64,000 nt of DNA from Bosea sp. F3-2 (GCF_008253865.1 NZ_CP042331.1:3506001-3570000); one strand, 5' to 3'. Positions 7,459 through 16,896 are shown, counted from the first letter of the stretch. The notes: generated by a model from the sequence alone, not told the origin. Numbers and translations: made by a program.

Positions 7459-9674
7459 GATGCGACTACTCCTGGCTTGAGCGGCTCGGCGGCCGAACTC
7501 GACAGCGGGATGAGCTTGCGGCGGCCGAGCTTGCGCTCGCCGACGCCGAGCTGGATGAGGGCGATGCCGAGCGCCATGAAGACGATCAGCACCGAGGAAT
7601 AGGCGATGGCGAGACCGAACTCGCCGGCTTCCACGCGCCCGACGATATAGGCGGTGGAGAGATTGTATTCGGCCGAAACCAGGAAGATCACGGCGCTGAC
7701 CGCCGTCATCGAGCGGACGAAGGAATAGACCAGGGCCGAGACCAGCGCCGGCTTGAGCAGCGGCAGCACGACGCGCCAGAGCGTGGTGAAGCTGCGGGCG
7801 CGCAGCGTGGTCGAGGCCTCGTCCAGGCTCTTGTCGATCTGCGACAGCCCGGCGATGCCGGAGCGGACGCCGACCGGCATGTTGCGGAAGACGAAGGCGA
7901 TGACGAGGATCAGCCCGGTGCCGGTGATCTCGATCGGCGGCACGTTGAAGGCGAGGATATAGGCGACGCCGAGCACCGTGCCGGGGATGGCGAAGGAGAG
8001 CATCGTCGCGAATTCCAGCGTCGAGCGGCCGCGGAAGCGCTGGCGCGTCAGCAGATAGGCGGTGAGCAGGCCGATCATGGCCGTCAGCGGCGCCGAGATC
8101 GCCGCGACCTTGACCGTGGTGAAGAAGGACGGCCAGGCCGAGCCCTGGAAGTAGATGCCGTTGCTGAAATCGATGGCGAAGCCGGTGAGATAGTGCTGCA
8201 GCGTCGGCGTGAAGTCGCGGCCCATGTTGCGGACGAAGCCGCCGACCAGGATGACGATGTAGATCACCAGCGTCAGTGCCACCCAGGGCACGATCACGGC
8301 GGCGGAGAGCCAGGTGATGCGGCGTGGCAAGGGCGTCGGCAGGCCGGCATCGCCCTTGCCGGTCACGGTCGTGTAGGATTTGCCGCCGAGCCAGCGCTGC
8401 TGCACCCAGAAGGCGCCGAGCGTGAAGGCGAGCAGCACGATGGCGAGCACCGCCGCCTGCCCCTGATTGTAGGAGGCGCCGACCACTGCGAAGAAGATCT
8501 TGGTCGAGAGCACCTCGAAATTGCCGCCGAGCACCAGCGGATTGCCGAAATCGGCCATGCTTTCGACGAAGCCGAGCAGGAAGGCATTGGCGATGCCGGG
8601 CTTGAGCAGCGGCCAGGTCACGGTGCGGAAGGTCTGCCAGCGCTTGGCGCCGAGCGTCTGCGAGGCTTCCTCAAGGCTGGGCGAAATGCCCTGCACCACG
8701 CCGATCAGCACGAGGAAGGCGATCGGCGCGAAGGCGAGGACCTGCGCCAGCAGCACGCCCGGCAGACCGTAAAGCCAGCGCGAGCGCGGGACGTCGAACC
8801 ATTCATAGAGCAGCGTCGAGACCGCGCCGGCCCGGCCGAAGAGCAGGATGAGGGCAAGGCCGATGACGAAGGGCGGGGTGATGATCGGCAGGATGGTGAG
8901 CGCGCGCATCATGCGCTTGCCGGGCATATTGGTGCGCAGGATCAGGAGCGCGCAGGCAAGGCCCAGCAGCGTGGTGATGACGCCGCAGAGCACGGCGAGG
9001 ATCAGCGTGTTCCAGGCGACGCCGCAATTGGTGTTGCTGGTGACGCAGCCCAGCCCCCATATCGACGAATCGAGGAAGCGCGCAACGAAGGCCGAAAGCG
9101 CGAAGGCACCGCTCTGGTCGATCAGCGCGCTCTTCAGGATGATCGCGACCGGGAAGAAGATGAAGACGCCGATCAGCAGAATGATCAGGCCGATCGTCGA
9201 GGTGGTGAAGAGATCGCCGCGGCAGACACCGCGATAGGCGAGGCCGTGGCAGAGCAGGAAGAGCAGCGAGAGCAGCGTGACGAAGGCACCGCCGCCGATG
9301 CCGCGCTGCGCGGCGCCGGCGCCGCCGAGCAGGGCGGCGAGCCAGCCGATGCCCTGATCCTTCAGCACGATGGCGAAGGCCTGGGCGAAGAACAGGAGCA
9401 TGCCCAGAAGACCCGCCCAGAGCAGCACACGCGCCGTACGCTGACGATCCTGGCTGCCCCAGAAGAGCGTGGCCGCGGCCAGCGCGACGCCGACCGGCAG
9501 GAGCCAGGGCGTCTGTCCGGAGAGAGCCAGAGCAAGTGCGCTGCCGGCCTTGCCGAACGGATACTCCGACAGCCAGCCCCAACCCGTCAGGCTCATGCCC
9601 TCGACGAGATACCAGGGCATCAGCGCATAGCCGAGCCAGCCGATCAGCAGCACGAATCGCGTCGCCGGTGCCAT
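7455..9674 (-). CDS. ABC importer permease, fused two-domain (FbpB/AfuB type)
   Basis: A 739-residue integral membrane protein with about 14-16 hydrophobic helices. Two binding-protein-dependent transport domains are visible, each with an EAA loop: LEEASQTLGAKRWQTFRTVTWP in the first half and LDEASTTLRARSFTTLWRV-type in the second. The fusion replaces a permease dimer, as in FbpB and AfuB. It lies between the binding-protein gene (228-base gap filled by a palindromic repeat) and the ATPase gene (4-base overlap). The N-terminal extension of about 170 residues with extra helices is longer than in classical FbpB but is seen in alphaproteobacterial relatives. Confidence 0.9.
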   Translation of the reverse strand: MAPATRFVLLIGWLGYALMPWYLVEGMSLTGWGWLSEYPFGKAGSALALALSGQTPWLLPVGVALAAATLFWGSQDRQRTARVLLWAGLLGMLLFFAQAFAIVLKDQGIGWLAALLGGAGAAQRGIGGGAFVTLLSLLFLLCHGLAYRGVCRGDLFTTSTIGLIILLIGVFIFFPVAIILKSALIDQSGAFALSAFVARFLDSSIWGLGCVTSNTNCGVAWNTLILAVLCGVITTLLGLACALLILRTNMPGKRMMRALTILPIITPPFVIGLALILLFGRAGAVSTLLYEWFDVPRSRWLYGLPGVLLAQVLAFAPIAFLVLIGVVQGISPSLEEASQTLGAKRWQTFRTVTWPLLKPGIANAFLLGFVESMADFGNPLVLGGNFEVLSTKIFFAVVGASYNQGQAAVLAIVLLAFTLGAFWVQQRWLGGKSYTTVTGKGDAGLPTPLPRRITWLSAAVIVPWVALTLVIYIVILVGGFVRNMGRDFTPTLQHYLTGFAIDFSNGIYFQGSAWPSFFTTVKVAAISAPLTAMIGLLTAYLLTRQRFRGRSTLEFATMLSFAIPGTVLGVAYILAFNVPPIEITGTGLILVIAFVFRNMPVGVRSGIAGLSQIDKSLDEASTTLRARSFTTLWRVVLPLLKPALVSALVYSFVRSMTAVSAVIFLVSAEYNLSTAYIVGRVEAGEFGLAIAYSSVLIVFMALGIALIQLGVGERKLGRRKLIPLSSSAAEPLKPGVVAS

Positions 9675-9762
9675 CCTTGCCCTGTCCCCTTGTAGAAAGT
9701 GATCCGGACCGGTTCACCCGGCCTTCGCGGTTGTGAATGCGATCTTGCGGTGCCCCGCCGCC

Positions 9763-9862
9763 GTCATCCCGGACGGAGCGAAGCGGAGATCCGGGATCCA
9801 TACCTGAGCACGACAGGCCCAGTTCCGGCATGGATCCCGGGTCGAGCCCGGGATGACGGCGT
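9763..9862. repeat. Intergenic palindromic repeat between binding-protein and permease genes
   Basis: The left arm CCGTCATCCCGGACGGAGCG with ATCCGGGATCCAT pairs imperfectly with ATGGATCCCGGGTCG and CCCGGGATGACGG on the right. Same family as 2207-2325. Its place inside the operon, just after the binding-protein gene, suggests it could stabilise the upstream mRNA and lower downstream expression; this is inference. Confidence 0.7.
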
Positions 9863-9902
9863 GTGTCCGGGGCTAGTCGGAAACACGCCGAGGAGCCGCA
9901 GC

Positions 9903-10940
9903 TTACTTCGGCAGCGCCTTGACTTCCTTGTCCCACTTGGCGAGCAGGCGGGTGCGCTCGGCCGAGGAGCCATATTTCACGAAGTCGTAGTTGATCAGCT
10001 TCATCTGATCCATCTTCGGCGACTGTGCCGGCACGGGCGCCGCCTTGTTCGACGGCGCCTGATAGGACTTGGCCGGCGCTGCGAGCGCCTGGGCCGCCGG
10101 GGTCAGGGCCCAGTCGTAGAACTTCTTGGCGTTGTCGAGATTGCGCGCGCCCTTGACGATCGACATCGAGCCGATCTCGTAGCCCGTGCCCTCGCAGGGC
10201 GCGACCGGCTTGATCGGGTCGCCCTGCACGGCGAAGACCACCGCATCGTGGATGAAGACGATGCCGACGGCGGTCTCGCCGAGGCTCGCCGCCTTGGCCG
10301 GCGCCGCGCCCGACTTGGTGTACTGGCTGACGTTCTTGTGGAGCTGCTTGAGATAGTCGAAGCCCTTCTCCTCGCCCATCAGCTGCACGACCGTGGCGAG
10401 CAGGTTGTAGGCGGTACCCGACGAGTTCGGGTCGGCGACCTGGACGTCGTCCTTGAGCTTGGGATTGAGCAGGTCCGCCCAGCATTTCGGCTCCGGAATA
10501 CCCTTCGCCTTGATCTGATCGGTGTTGAAGCCGAAGCCGAGCGCGCCGGCGTAGATGCCAACCGAGCGCTGCTTGGCGGCCTTCCACTGGTCGAGCGCCC
10601 AGCTATGCAGCTCCTTGTTCTTCGGCGATTCATATTCGAGGGTCAGCCCCTCTTCCGCCGCCTGGAGATGCGGATCGCCGGTGCCGCCCCACCAGATGTC
10701 GCCGCGCGGGTTCGAGGACTCGGCCTTGAGCTGGGCATAGATCTCGCCCGCCGATTTGCGGGTCATCGCGACCTTGATGCCGGTCTCCTTCTCGAAGGCG
10801 GTCGACATGGCGCGGCACCATTCCTCCTGGACGCCGCAATACATGACGAGCGACCCTTGGGCGCGGGCCGGCGTTGCAGCGAAGGCCGCGGTGGCGAGAG
10901 CGGCGAAGACGCCGGCCTTGAGCCAGGATTTTGATGACAT
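9903..10940 (-). CDS. Periplasmic substrate-binding protein, family 1 (AfuA/FbpA-like)
   Basis: A 345-residue protein with a Sec signal peptide (KAGVFAALATAAFAATPARA, cleavage after ARA near residue 27). The mature part has the family motifs SAGEIYAQLKAE and GDIWWGGTGDPHLQAAEEGL, then a Gly/Asn-rich hinge region. The GGTGDP pattern resembles AfuA, a hexose-phosphate binder of the 'iron' ABC family, and I do not see the adjacent Tyr-Tyr iron ligand pair of FbpA; both points are by eye. Transcribed after iolG and the inositol monophosphatase gene and before its own permease and ATPase. Ligand by inference: a phosphorylated polyol or sugar. Confidence 0.88.
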   Translation of the reverse strand: MSSKSWLKAGVFAALATAAFAATPARAQGSLVMYCGVQEEWCRAMSTAFEKETGIKVAMTRKSAGEIYAQLKAESSNPRGDIWWGGTGDPHLQAAEEGLTLEYESPKNKELHSWALDQWKAAKQRSVGIYAGALGFGFNTDQIKAKGIPEPKCWADLLNPKLKDDVQVADPNSSGTAYNLLATVVQLMGEEKGFDYLKQLHKNVSQYTKSGAAPAKAASLGETAVGIVFIHDAVVFAVQGDPIKPVAPCEGTGYEIGSMSIVKGARNLDNAKKFYDWALTPAAQALAAPAKSYQAPSNKAAPVPAQSPKMDQMKLINYDFVKYGSSAERTRLLAKWDKEVKALPK

Positions 10941-11043
10941 GGTAACCTCCCTGATCGAAGAACCCGGCTTCTATGTCCGGTTCTTGTGACTGCCGTGAAA
11001 CTGCGACGAGTGATCGCGAAAGATCAATGAAATACGGCGCCGG

Positions 11044-11829
11044 CTAAGCGATTCCTGTGATCTCCCTGAGCACAGGGGCCAATTCCGGCGTGCAGCACAG
11101 GATCGGATTGCCCCTGGCGATCCCCTCGCCAGCAAAAAAGTCGTTGATGAAGGCCCCCGCCTCGCCGGCGATGACGATGCCGGCCGCAACGTCCCAGGCG
11201 TTGATGTGCAGCTCGGCGTAAGCATCGCTGCTGCCGCCGGCGACATGGCAAAGGCCGAGCGTGCCCGAGCCGCCGCGCTTCATCGCGGCTCCCGCGGCAT
11301 AGCCGCGCTCGATCACCTTGAGATAGTTCGCGGCCGGCACGCGGGTCGACCAGCCGAGTTCGACCGAGGCGCGGGCAATGTCGGTGGCGCCGGAAACCCG
11401 GATCGGATCGCCGTTCAGGGTCGCGCCGGCACCGCGCCGGGCGGCATAGACCTCACCGAGGGCCGGCGCCGCGACGACGCCGATCTCGGGCCGGCGGTTC
11501 GCGAGGAAGCCGATGGAGATGCACCAGTTGCGGTCGCCATGGGCGAAGTTCGCGGTGCCGTCGATCGGATCGAGGATCCAGACCGCGTCGGAGGCTTGGC
11601 CCCCGCCCTCCTCGCCGATGACGGAATCATTCGGGAAGAGCGCGGAGAGGCGCCGGCGCAGGAAGTCCTCGACCTTGCCGTCGGCGACCGTCAGCCAGTC
11701 CTGCGCGCCCTTCATGGTGATGCCCAGAGACTCGCGCTTGTTGAAATAGCCCAGCGCCAGATGGCTCGCCTCGGCCGCGAGGCCGAGCGCCGCATAATAG
11801 CGCAGATCGCGTTCCGCCGGCGTCATCAC
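11044..11829 (-). CDS. Inositol monophosphatase family phosphatase
   Basis: A 261-residue protein of normal size for the family. The Mg2+-binding motif 1 (EE in VIGEEGGGQ), motif 2 WILDPIDGTANF (D-x-D-G-T) and the C-terminal motif AWDVAAGIVIAGEAG are all present, so the three-metal active site is complete. Such enzymes hydrolyse inositol monophosphates, sugar phosphates or PAP. The reading frame overlaps the end of iolG by 4 bases (translational coupling), placing a phosphatase between an inositol dehydrogenase and an importer of the sugar-phosphate-binding class. A substrate such as myo-inositol phosphate is a reasonable inference. Confidence 0.9.
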   Translation of the reverse strand: MMTPAERDLRYYAALGLAAEASHLALGYFNKRESLGITMKGAQDWLTVADGKVEDFLRRRLSALFPNDSVIGEEGGGQASDAVWILDPIDGTANFAHGDRNWCISIGFLANRRPEIGVVAAPALGEVYAARRGAGATLNGDPIRVSGATDIARASVELGWSTRVPAANYLKVIERGYAAGAAMKRGGSGTLGLCHVAGGSSDAYAELHINAWDVAAGIVIAGEAGAFINDFFAGEGIARGNPILCCTPELAPVLREITGIA

Positions 11830-12824
11830 TTCACTCCCAGATCGACGCGGACGGGCTTGCCGGTCTGCGCGGATTCGGTCGCGGCATCGGCGAGGATCTG
11901 GGCCTTCAGCCCGTCGAGGCCGGTCGGCGAGGCCGCAGCCTTGCCGTGGCAGGCGGCGATGAAGGCGTCGAGCTCGGCGCGGTAGGCGGCGGCGTAGCGC
12001 TCCAGGAAGAAGTTCTGCACCGGGTCGGCGCGGAAACCCTGCCCGGTCGCGATCTCGACCGTGGTCTCGTGGATATTGCCGGCCCGCAGCATGCCCTTCG
12101 AGCCGTGGACCTCGATGCGCTGGTCGTAGCCATAGGTCGCGCGGCGGGAGTTCGAGATCTGGGCGATCTTGCCGCTGGCCGTCTTCATCACCACCGCGGC
12201 GGTGTCGACGTCGCCGGCCTCGCCGATCGCCTTGTCGACGAGAGCGGAACCGAGCGCGAAGACCTCGACCGGTTCCTCGGCCAGCAGGAAGCGCGCCATG
12301 TCGAAATCATGGATCATCATGTCGCGGAAGAGCCCGCCCGAACGCTTGATGTAATCCACCGGCGGCGGGGCGGGATCGCGCGAGATCACGGTGACGATCT
12401 CGATCTCGCCGGCTTCGCCCGCGCGCAGCCGCTTCTCAAGCGCCGCGAAATTCGGATCGAAGCGGCGGTTGAAGCCGATCATCAGCGGCTTGCCGGACTT
12501 CTCGACGGTCGCGAGGCAGCGGCGGATGCGGGCCGCGTCGAGATCGACCGGCTTCTCGCAGAACACCGCCTTGCCGGCGGAAATCGCCTGCTCGATCAGA
12601 TCGGCATGGGTGTCGGTCGGGGTGCAGATCAGCACGGCGTCAATCGCCGGATCGGCGAGGATGGCCTCGGTGCTCGCAGCCTTCGCGCCGGCAGCGGCGG
12701 CGAGCGAGGCTGCCGCCTCCGGCATCGCGTCGGTGACGGCGACCAGCTCCGCATCGCCGCGCGCGGCGACGTTCAGCCCGTGAATGCGCCCGATGCGGCC
12801 GGCGCCCAGCAATCCGATCTTCAT
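11826..12824 (-). CDS. iolG: Inositol 2-dehydrogenase (Gfo/Idh/MocA family)
   Basis: A 332-residue protein with an N-terminal NAD-binding Rossmann fold (GLLGAGRIGRIHG, residues 4-16), the family signature CEKPVD (about residues 97-102), GFNRRFDPNF, and a catalytic Asp/His motif in MMIHDFDMARF. Overall pattern and length match inositol 2-dehydrogenases, which oxidise myo-inositol to 2-keto-myo-inositol with NAD+. Located between an SDR gene (61-base gap) and the phosphatase gene (4-base overlap). A related polyol is possible as substrate, but IolG is the best fit. Confidence 0.85.
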   Translation of the reverse strand: MKIGLLGAGRIGRIHGLNVAARGDAELVAVTDAMPEAAASLAAAAGAKAASTEAILADPAIDAVLICTPTDTHADLIEQAISAGKAVFCEKPVDLDAARIRRCLATVEKSGKPLMIGFNRRFDPNFAALEKRLRAGEAGEIEIVTVISRDPAPPPVDYIKRSGGLFRDMMIHDFDMARFLLAEEPVEVFALGSALVDKAIGEAGDVDTAAVVMKTASGKIAQISNSRRATYGYDQRIEVHGSKGMLRAGNIHETTVEIATGQGFRADPVQNFFLERYAAAYRAELDAFIAACHGKAAASPTGLDGLKAQILADAATESAQTGKPVRVDLGVK

Positions 12825-12885
12825 GGTGTCTTTAAGTCCTATGGTCTCATCCGGCGGCCGTCCTGCCGCGATTGGAGCCGGCGCG

Positions 12886-13686
12886 CTAGTCGTGCGCGCC
12901 GAGAATCGTCTGGTCGAAATCGATATTGGCGCCGGTCATCAATCCCGACTCGGCCGAGGCGAGATAGGCGACGGCCTTGGCGACCTCGCGCGGATCGATC
13001 AGCCGCCCGAAGGGCTGGCCGGCGGAGGCCTCCTCCAGCCAGCCGTCCTTGGCGTCGTGGCGCAGCTTCATGATCGCATCCTCGCCCGGCGTCGCCATCC
13101 AGCCGATATTGAGGCCGTTGACGCGGATGCGGTGCTTGATCAGGCCATAGGCGACATTCTTCGTCAGCACCGCGAGCGCGCCCTTCGAGACGCTGTAGGC
13201 GGAGAGGAAGGGCTGGCCGCCATGGGCCGACATCGACTGGATGTTGACGATCGCCCCCTCGATGCCGTGCCGGCGCATCAGCTCGGCCGCATCCTGGATC
13301 AGGAAGAAGGGCGCGCGCAGGTTCACCGCCATGATGCGCTCATAGAGCGCGGGCGAGGTGTCGAAGATGGTGCCGCGATCGGTATCGCCGGCCGCGTTGA
13401 CGAGGATATCGAGCCGACCGAAGGCTTTCTCCGCCGCCGGGACGATCTGCCGCACCGCATCGAGATCGGCGAGATCGACCTGATGGAAACGGGCATCGCA
13501 GCCCCCAGTGCGCAGGCTCTCCGCCACCGCCTCACCACGCGCCGCATTGCGCCCGGTCAGCAGCGCTGCCTTGAGGCCACGGGCGGCGAATTCGCGCGTG
13601 ATCGCCTCGCCGAGGCCTTGGCTGGCACCGGTGACGATGGCCGCCTTGCCCTGAAGGTCGCGGCTGAACGAACTGACTTGCGGCAA
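12886..13686 (-). CDS. SDR family NAD(P)-dependent oxidoreductase
   Basis: A classical short-chain dehydrogenase: cofactor motif TGASQGLG, NNAG-equivalent NAAGD, catalytic Ser in IQSMSAHGG and Tyr-x-x-x-Lys in YSVSKG, and C-terminal GANIDFDQTI. I placed the start at the TTG (13684-13686) because a GGGAGG ribosome-binding site lies 8 bases upstream of it. The longer frame from a GTG at 13707 would put that Shine-Dalgarno inside the gene. First gene of the probable SDR-iolG-phosphatase-importer operon; it likely oxidises a polyol or cyclitol intermediate. The exact substrate is unknown. Confidence 0.85.
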   Translation of the reverse strand: MPQVSSFSRDLQGKAAIVTGASQGLGEAITREFAARGLKAALLTGRNAARGEAVAESLRTGGCDARFHQVDLADLDAVRQIVPAAEKAFGRLDILVNAAGDTDRGTIFDTSPALYERIMAVNLRAPFFLIQDAAELMRRHGIEGAIVNIQSMSAHGGQPFLSAYSVSKGALAVLTKNVAYGLIKHRIRVNGLNIGWMATPGEDAIMKLRHDAKDGWLEEASAGQPFGRLIDPREVAKAVAYLASAESGLMTGANIDFDQTILGAHD

Positions 13687-13734
13687 GGAAACGGCCTCCC
13701 GGAACACGGCAGGATTTTTTTATAGCTCCCGCTC

Positions 13735-13754
13735 AATGGAATAAACATTCCATT
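13735..13754 (-). promoter_or_regulatory. Palindromic operator matching the IolR (RpiR-type) GGAA-N6-TTCC box
   Basis: A perfect 8-bp inverted repeat with a 4-base spacer, whose core is GGAATAAACATTCC (13738-13751), i.e. GGAA-N6-TTCC. It lies about 50 bases upstream of the SDR start. A TTGACT hexamer at 13768-13773 (minus strand) would put a weak -10 over the palindrome. GGAA-N6-TTCC is, as I remember it, the site reported for the inositol repressor IolR in Sinorhizobium. Presence directly before an iolG-containing operon supports inositol control; the repressor gene is not in the window. Confidence 0.6.
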
Positions 13755-14036
13755 CTCAGCACAAACAAGTCAAGGCGATCCGGAAGCCTGCGTTGACAAA
13801 AAGCGCCGAAGGCGGTGTTTCATCCGGCATGGTCCCCGACCAGCGAGCCCATACGACCCATACGATCATGACGACCGCGAGACCCAAGGCCCTTTCCCGG
13901 CCACAGCGTCGTTCGGAACCGGCGGCCTTCCGGCGCGCGACCGGCCGAGGTTGACGGCAGCGCGACGCGCGCAGCCGTCCTCTCTCCCTGTCTTTATCCG
14001 TTCCCTGAAAGGGCCGCCTCCCCGGCGGCGTCAGCC

Positions 14037-14900
14037 ATGCTCGATCTCAGCTCGACCCTTACCCTCTCCTGCCCGAACCGCCCGGGCATCGTTGCCGCCG
14101 TTTCGACCCTGCTGTTCGAAGCCGGCTGCAACATCCTCGACGCCCAGCAGTTCGACGACACCGAGTCCGACCGCTTCTTCATGCGCGTCGTCTTCAACCG
14201 GCTCGAAGGCAGCCAGCCACACGAGGCTATCGCGGAAGCGCTCGCCGCGCTCGGCCAGCGCTTCCGGATGGAGCTCAGCCTGCATGAAGCCAGCCGCCGG
14301 AAACGCGTCATGCTGCTGGTCTCGAAGTTCGATCATTGCCTGGCGGACCTGATCTACCGCTGGCGGATCGGCGAATTGCCGATGGACATCACCGGCATCG
14401 TTTCAAATCACGCGCGCGAGCACATCGCCTCGACCGATCTCGGCGACCTGCCCTTCCATCACCTGCCGATCACCCGCCAGACCAAGATGGAGCAGGAAGC
14501 GGAAATCTGGCGGCTGATCCAGGAAACGCAGACCGACCTCGTCGTGCTGGCGCGTTACATGCAGGTCCTGTCCGACGGGCTTTCGGCCAAGCTCGCCGGG
14601 CGCTGCATCAATATTCATCATTCCTTCCTGCCCGGCTTCAAGGGCGCCAAGCCCTATCATCAGGCGCATGAGCGCGGGGTGAAGCTGATCGGCGCCACCG
14701 CGCATTATGTGACCCCGGATCTAGACGAGGGCCCGATCATTGAGCAGGACGTCGAGCGGATCTCGCACCGGGATACGCCCGATGACCTCGTCCGCAAGGG
14801 TCGCGATATCGAACGGCGCGTCCTGGCGGGCGCCGTTCTCCACCATCTGGAGGACCGCATCATTCTCAACGGAAAGAAAACTGTCGTCTTTACCGGCTGA
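14037..14900 (+). CDS. purU: Formyltetrahydrofolate deformylase
   Basis: A 287-residue cytoplasmic enzyme that hydrolyses 10-formyl-THF to THF and formate. An N-terminal ACT domain (residues 1 to about 80, LSCPNRPGIVAAVST) precedes the formyltransferase-like hydrolase domain. The catalytic triad is visible in the INIHHSFLPGF (Asn, His) and DLDEGPIIEQD (Asp) segments. Length and domain order are standard. The upstream 13755-14036 stretch has no other gene; the longer frames there lack any domain. It balances the C1 pool and may supply formate for purine synthesis. Confidence 0.95.
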   Translation: MLDLSSTLTLSCPNRPGIVAAVSTLLFEAGCNILDAQQFDDTESDRFFMRVVFNRLEGSQPHEAIAEALAALGQRFRMELSLHEASRRKRVMLLVSKFDHCLADLIYRWRIGELPMDITGIVSNHAREHIASTDLGDLPFHHLPITRQTKMEQEAEIWRLIQETQTDLVVLARYMQVLSDGLSAKLAGRCINIHHSFLPGFKGAKPYHQAHERGVKLIGATAHYVTPDLDEGPIIEQDVERISHRDTPDDLVRKGRDIERRVLAGAVLHHLEDRIILNGKKTVVFTG

Positions 14901-15108
14901 CCCGCATAAAATTGCGACCGCGCGTGAATGGAAGGCACATTCATGCAAAGCTCGCCACATAAAACCGCCCGAGGCGCTGGCCGGGACCGAACGGTCCCGC
15001 GCTGCACAGTTGACGCTTTCGTTGGCACATGCCTTGCTGAGACCATCAACGAGAAAACGGCGCGAAAGCGCTGGGGATGACTTTTTGCTTAATGGTGGAG
15101 GCAGTTCG

Positions 15109-16896
15109 ATGAATGAACAGGAAATCCGCGGCCTCGTCGCGGATGTGAAGGACGGCACGCTGTCGCGACGATCCTTCATCCAAAAGATGGCGGCGGTGGG
15201 CATCGCCGCCCCGATCGCGAGCCAGATCCTGGTCTGGAACAATGTGGCGATGGCGGATGCCACGCTGCCCTACAAGCCGATCAAGGCCGGCGGCGGCGGG
15301 CCGCTGAAGATCCTGCTCTGGCAGGCGCCCACCCTGCTCAACCCGCATTTCGCCTCCGGCACCAAGGACCAGATTGCCTCGCGCGTCTTCTACGAGCCGC
15401 TCGCCGGCTGGGACAAGGAAGGCAACCTCTTCCCGCAGCTCGCTGCGGAAGTGCCGACCCGCGCCAATGGCGGCCTCTCCGAGGACGGCAAGGTCGTCAC
15501 CTGGAAGCTGAAGCCGGGTGTGAAGTGGCATGACGGCAAGCCCCTCACCGCCGACGACGTCGTCTTCACCTGGGAATACGCCAAGGACCCGGCGACGGCG
15601 GCCTACACCACCGGCTCCTACACCAACATCAAGGTCGAGAAGGTCGACGACCTCACCGTCAAGGTCATCTTCCAGGAGCCGACGCCGTTCTGGGCCGATC
15701 CCTTCGTCGGCGTGAACGGCATGATCATCCCGAAGCATCATTTCGGCGACTATGTCGGCGCCAAGTCGCGCGAGGCCCCCGCGAATCTGAAACCGGTCGG
15801 CACCGGCGCCTACAAGTTCGTCGAGTTCAAGCCGGGCGACATCCTCACCGGCACCCGCAACGAGGACTACCACGTCAAGAACCAGCCGCATTTCGACACG
15901 CTCGAGGTCAAGGGCGGCGGTGACGCGGTCTCGGCAGCGCGCGCCGTGCTGCAGACCGGCGAATACGACTATGCCTGGAACCTTCAGGTCGAGGACGAGG
16001 TCCTCAAGCGCATGGAGACCGGTGGTCGCGGCAAGGTCAGCGCGGTGGCGTCCGGGGACATCGAGTTCATCATCCTCAACACCACCGATCCGTGGACCGA
16101 GGTCGACGGCGAGCGCTCCAGCGTCAAGACCAAGCACCCGACGCTGACCGACCCGGCCGTGCGCCAGGCGATCAACCTCTTGATCGACCGCGACTCGATC
16201 CAGAAGTTCATCTATGGCCGCGGCGGCACCGCCACGGCGAGCTTCGTCAACGAGCCCAAGCAGTTCAAGTCGCAGAAGCTGAAATACGAGTTCAACATCG
16301 AGAAGGCCAACAAGGTCCTCGACGAGGCCGGCTGGAAGAAGGGTGCCGACGGCATCCGCGAGAAGGACGGCAAGAGGCTCAAATACGTCTACCAGACCTC
16401 GATCAATGCCCCGCGCCAGAAGACCCAGGCCATCATCAAGCAGGCCTGCCAGCGCGCCGGCATCGACCTCGAGCTCAAGTCGGTCACGGCTTCGGTGTTC
16501 TTCTCGTCGGACGTCGCCAACCCCGACACCTACACCAAGCTCTATGTCGACATGGAGATGTATACGACCACGCAGCCCCAGCCCGATCCGGAGCGCTTCC
16601 TCAACCAGTTCACCTCCTGGGAGATCGCGACCAAGGAGAACAAGTGGCTGGGCCGCAACGTCTCGCGCTACTCGGACCCCGAGGCTGACAAGGCCTACAA
16701 GGCCGCCCAGAAGGAGCTCGACCCGGCCAAGCGCGCCGCGCTCTTGATCAAGGTCAACGAGATCTTCTGCGAGGCCAACGTCATCCTGCCGATCCTGTCG
16801 CGCACCCGCGTGGCCGCAGCCTTGAACAACCTCTCCCACGACCATTCCGGTTGGGACGTCGATACCTGGAACCTCGCGGCCTGGTATCGCAGCTAA
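15109..16896 (+). CDS. ABC importer substrate-binding protein, family 5 (peptide/DppA-OppA type)
   Basis: A 595-residue periplasmic protein. The N-terminus SRRSFIQKMAAVGIAAPIA is a twin-arginine (RR) export signal, which is common for this class in alphaproteobacteria. The family-5 segments follow: FEPLAG-type YEPLAGWDKEGNLFP, TWKLKPGVKWHDGKPLTADDVVFTWEYAKDP, GTGAYKF, and INLLIDRDSI. The ATG at 15109 was chosen because GGTGGAGG lies just upstream at 15094-15101; the frame opens much earlier but there is no coding signal. First gene of a five-component importer. The substrate (oligopeptide, or an opine or glycoside) cannot be read from sequence. Confidence 0.92.
   Translation: MNEQEIRGLVADVKDGTLSRRSFIQKMAAVGIAAPIASQILVWNNVAMADATLPYKPIKAGGGGPLKILLWQAPTLLNPHFASGTKDQIASRVFYEPLAGWDKEGNLFPQLAAEVPTRANGGLSEDGKVVTWKLKPGVKWHDGKPLTADDVVFTWEYAKDPATAAYTTGSYTNIKVEKVDDLTVKVIFQEPTPFWADPFVGVNGMIIPKHHFGDYVGAKSREAPANLKPVGTGAYKFVEFKPGDILTGTRNEDYHVKNQPHFDTLEVKGGGDAVSAARAVLQTGEYDYAWNLQVEDEVLKRMETGGRGKVSAVASGDIEFIILNTTDPWTEVDGERSSVKTKHPTLTDPAVRQAINLLIDRDSIQKFIYGRGGTATASFVNEPKQFKSQKLKYEFNIEKANKVLDEAGWKKGADGIREKDGKRLKYVYQTSINAPRQKTQAIIKQACQRAGIDLELKSVTASVFFSSDVANPDTYTKLYVDMEMYTTTQPQPDPERFLNQFTSWEIATKENKWLGRNVSRYSDPEADKAYKAAQKELDPAKRAALLIKVNEIFCEANVILPILSRTRVAAALNNLSHDHSGWDVDTWNLAAWYRS

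Noticed and set aside
15010..15038. TTGACG as a -35 box before the family-5 binding-protein gene
   Set aside because: The matching -10 position reads CTTGCT, which is too far from consensus to claim a promoter.
15046..16845. A 599-codon minus-strand frame opposite the family-5 binding protein
   Set aside because: Antisense shadow; the plus strand encodes a full binding protein with an export signal.
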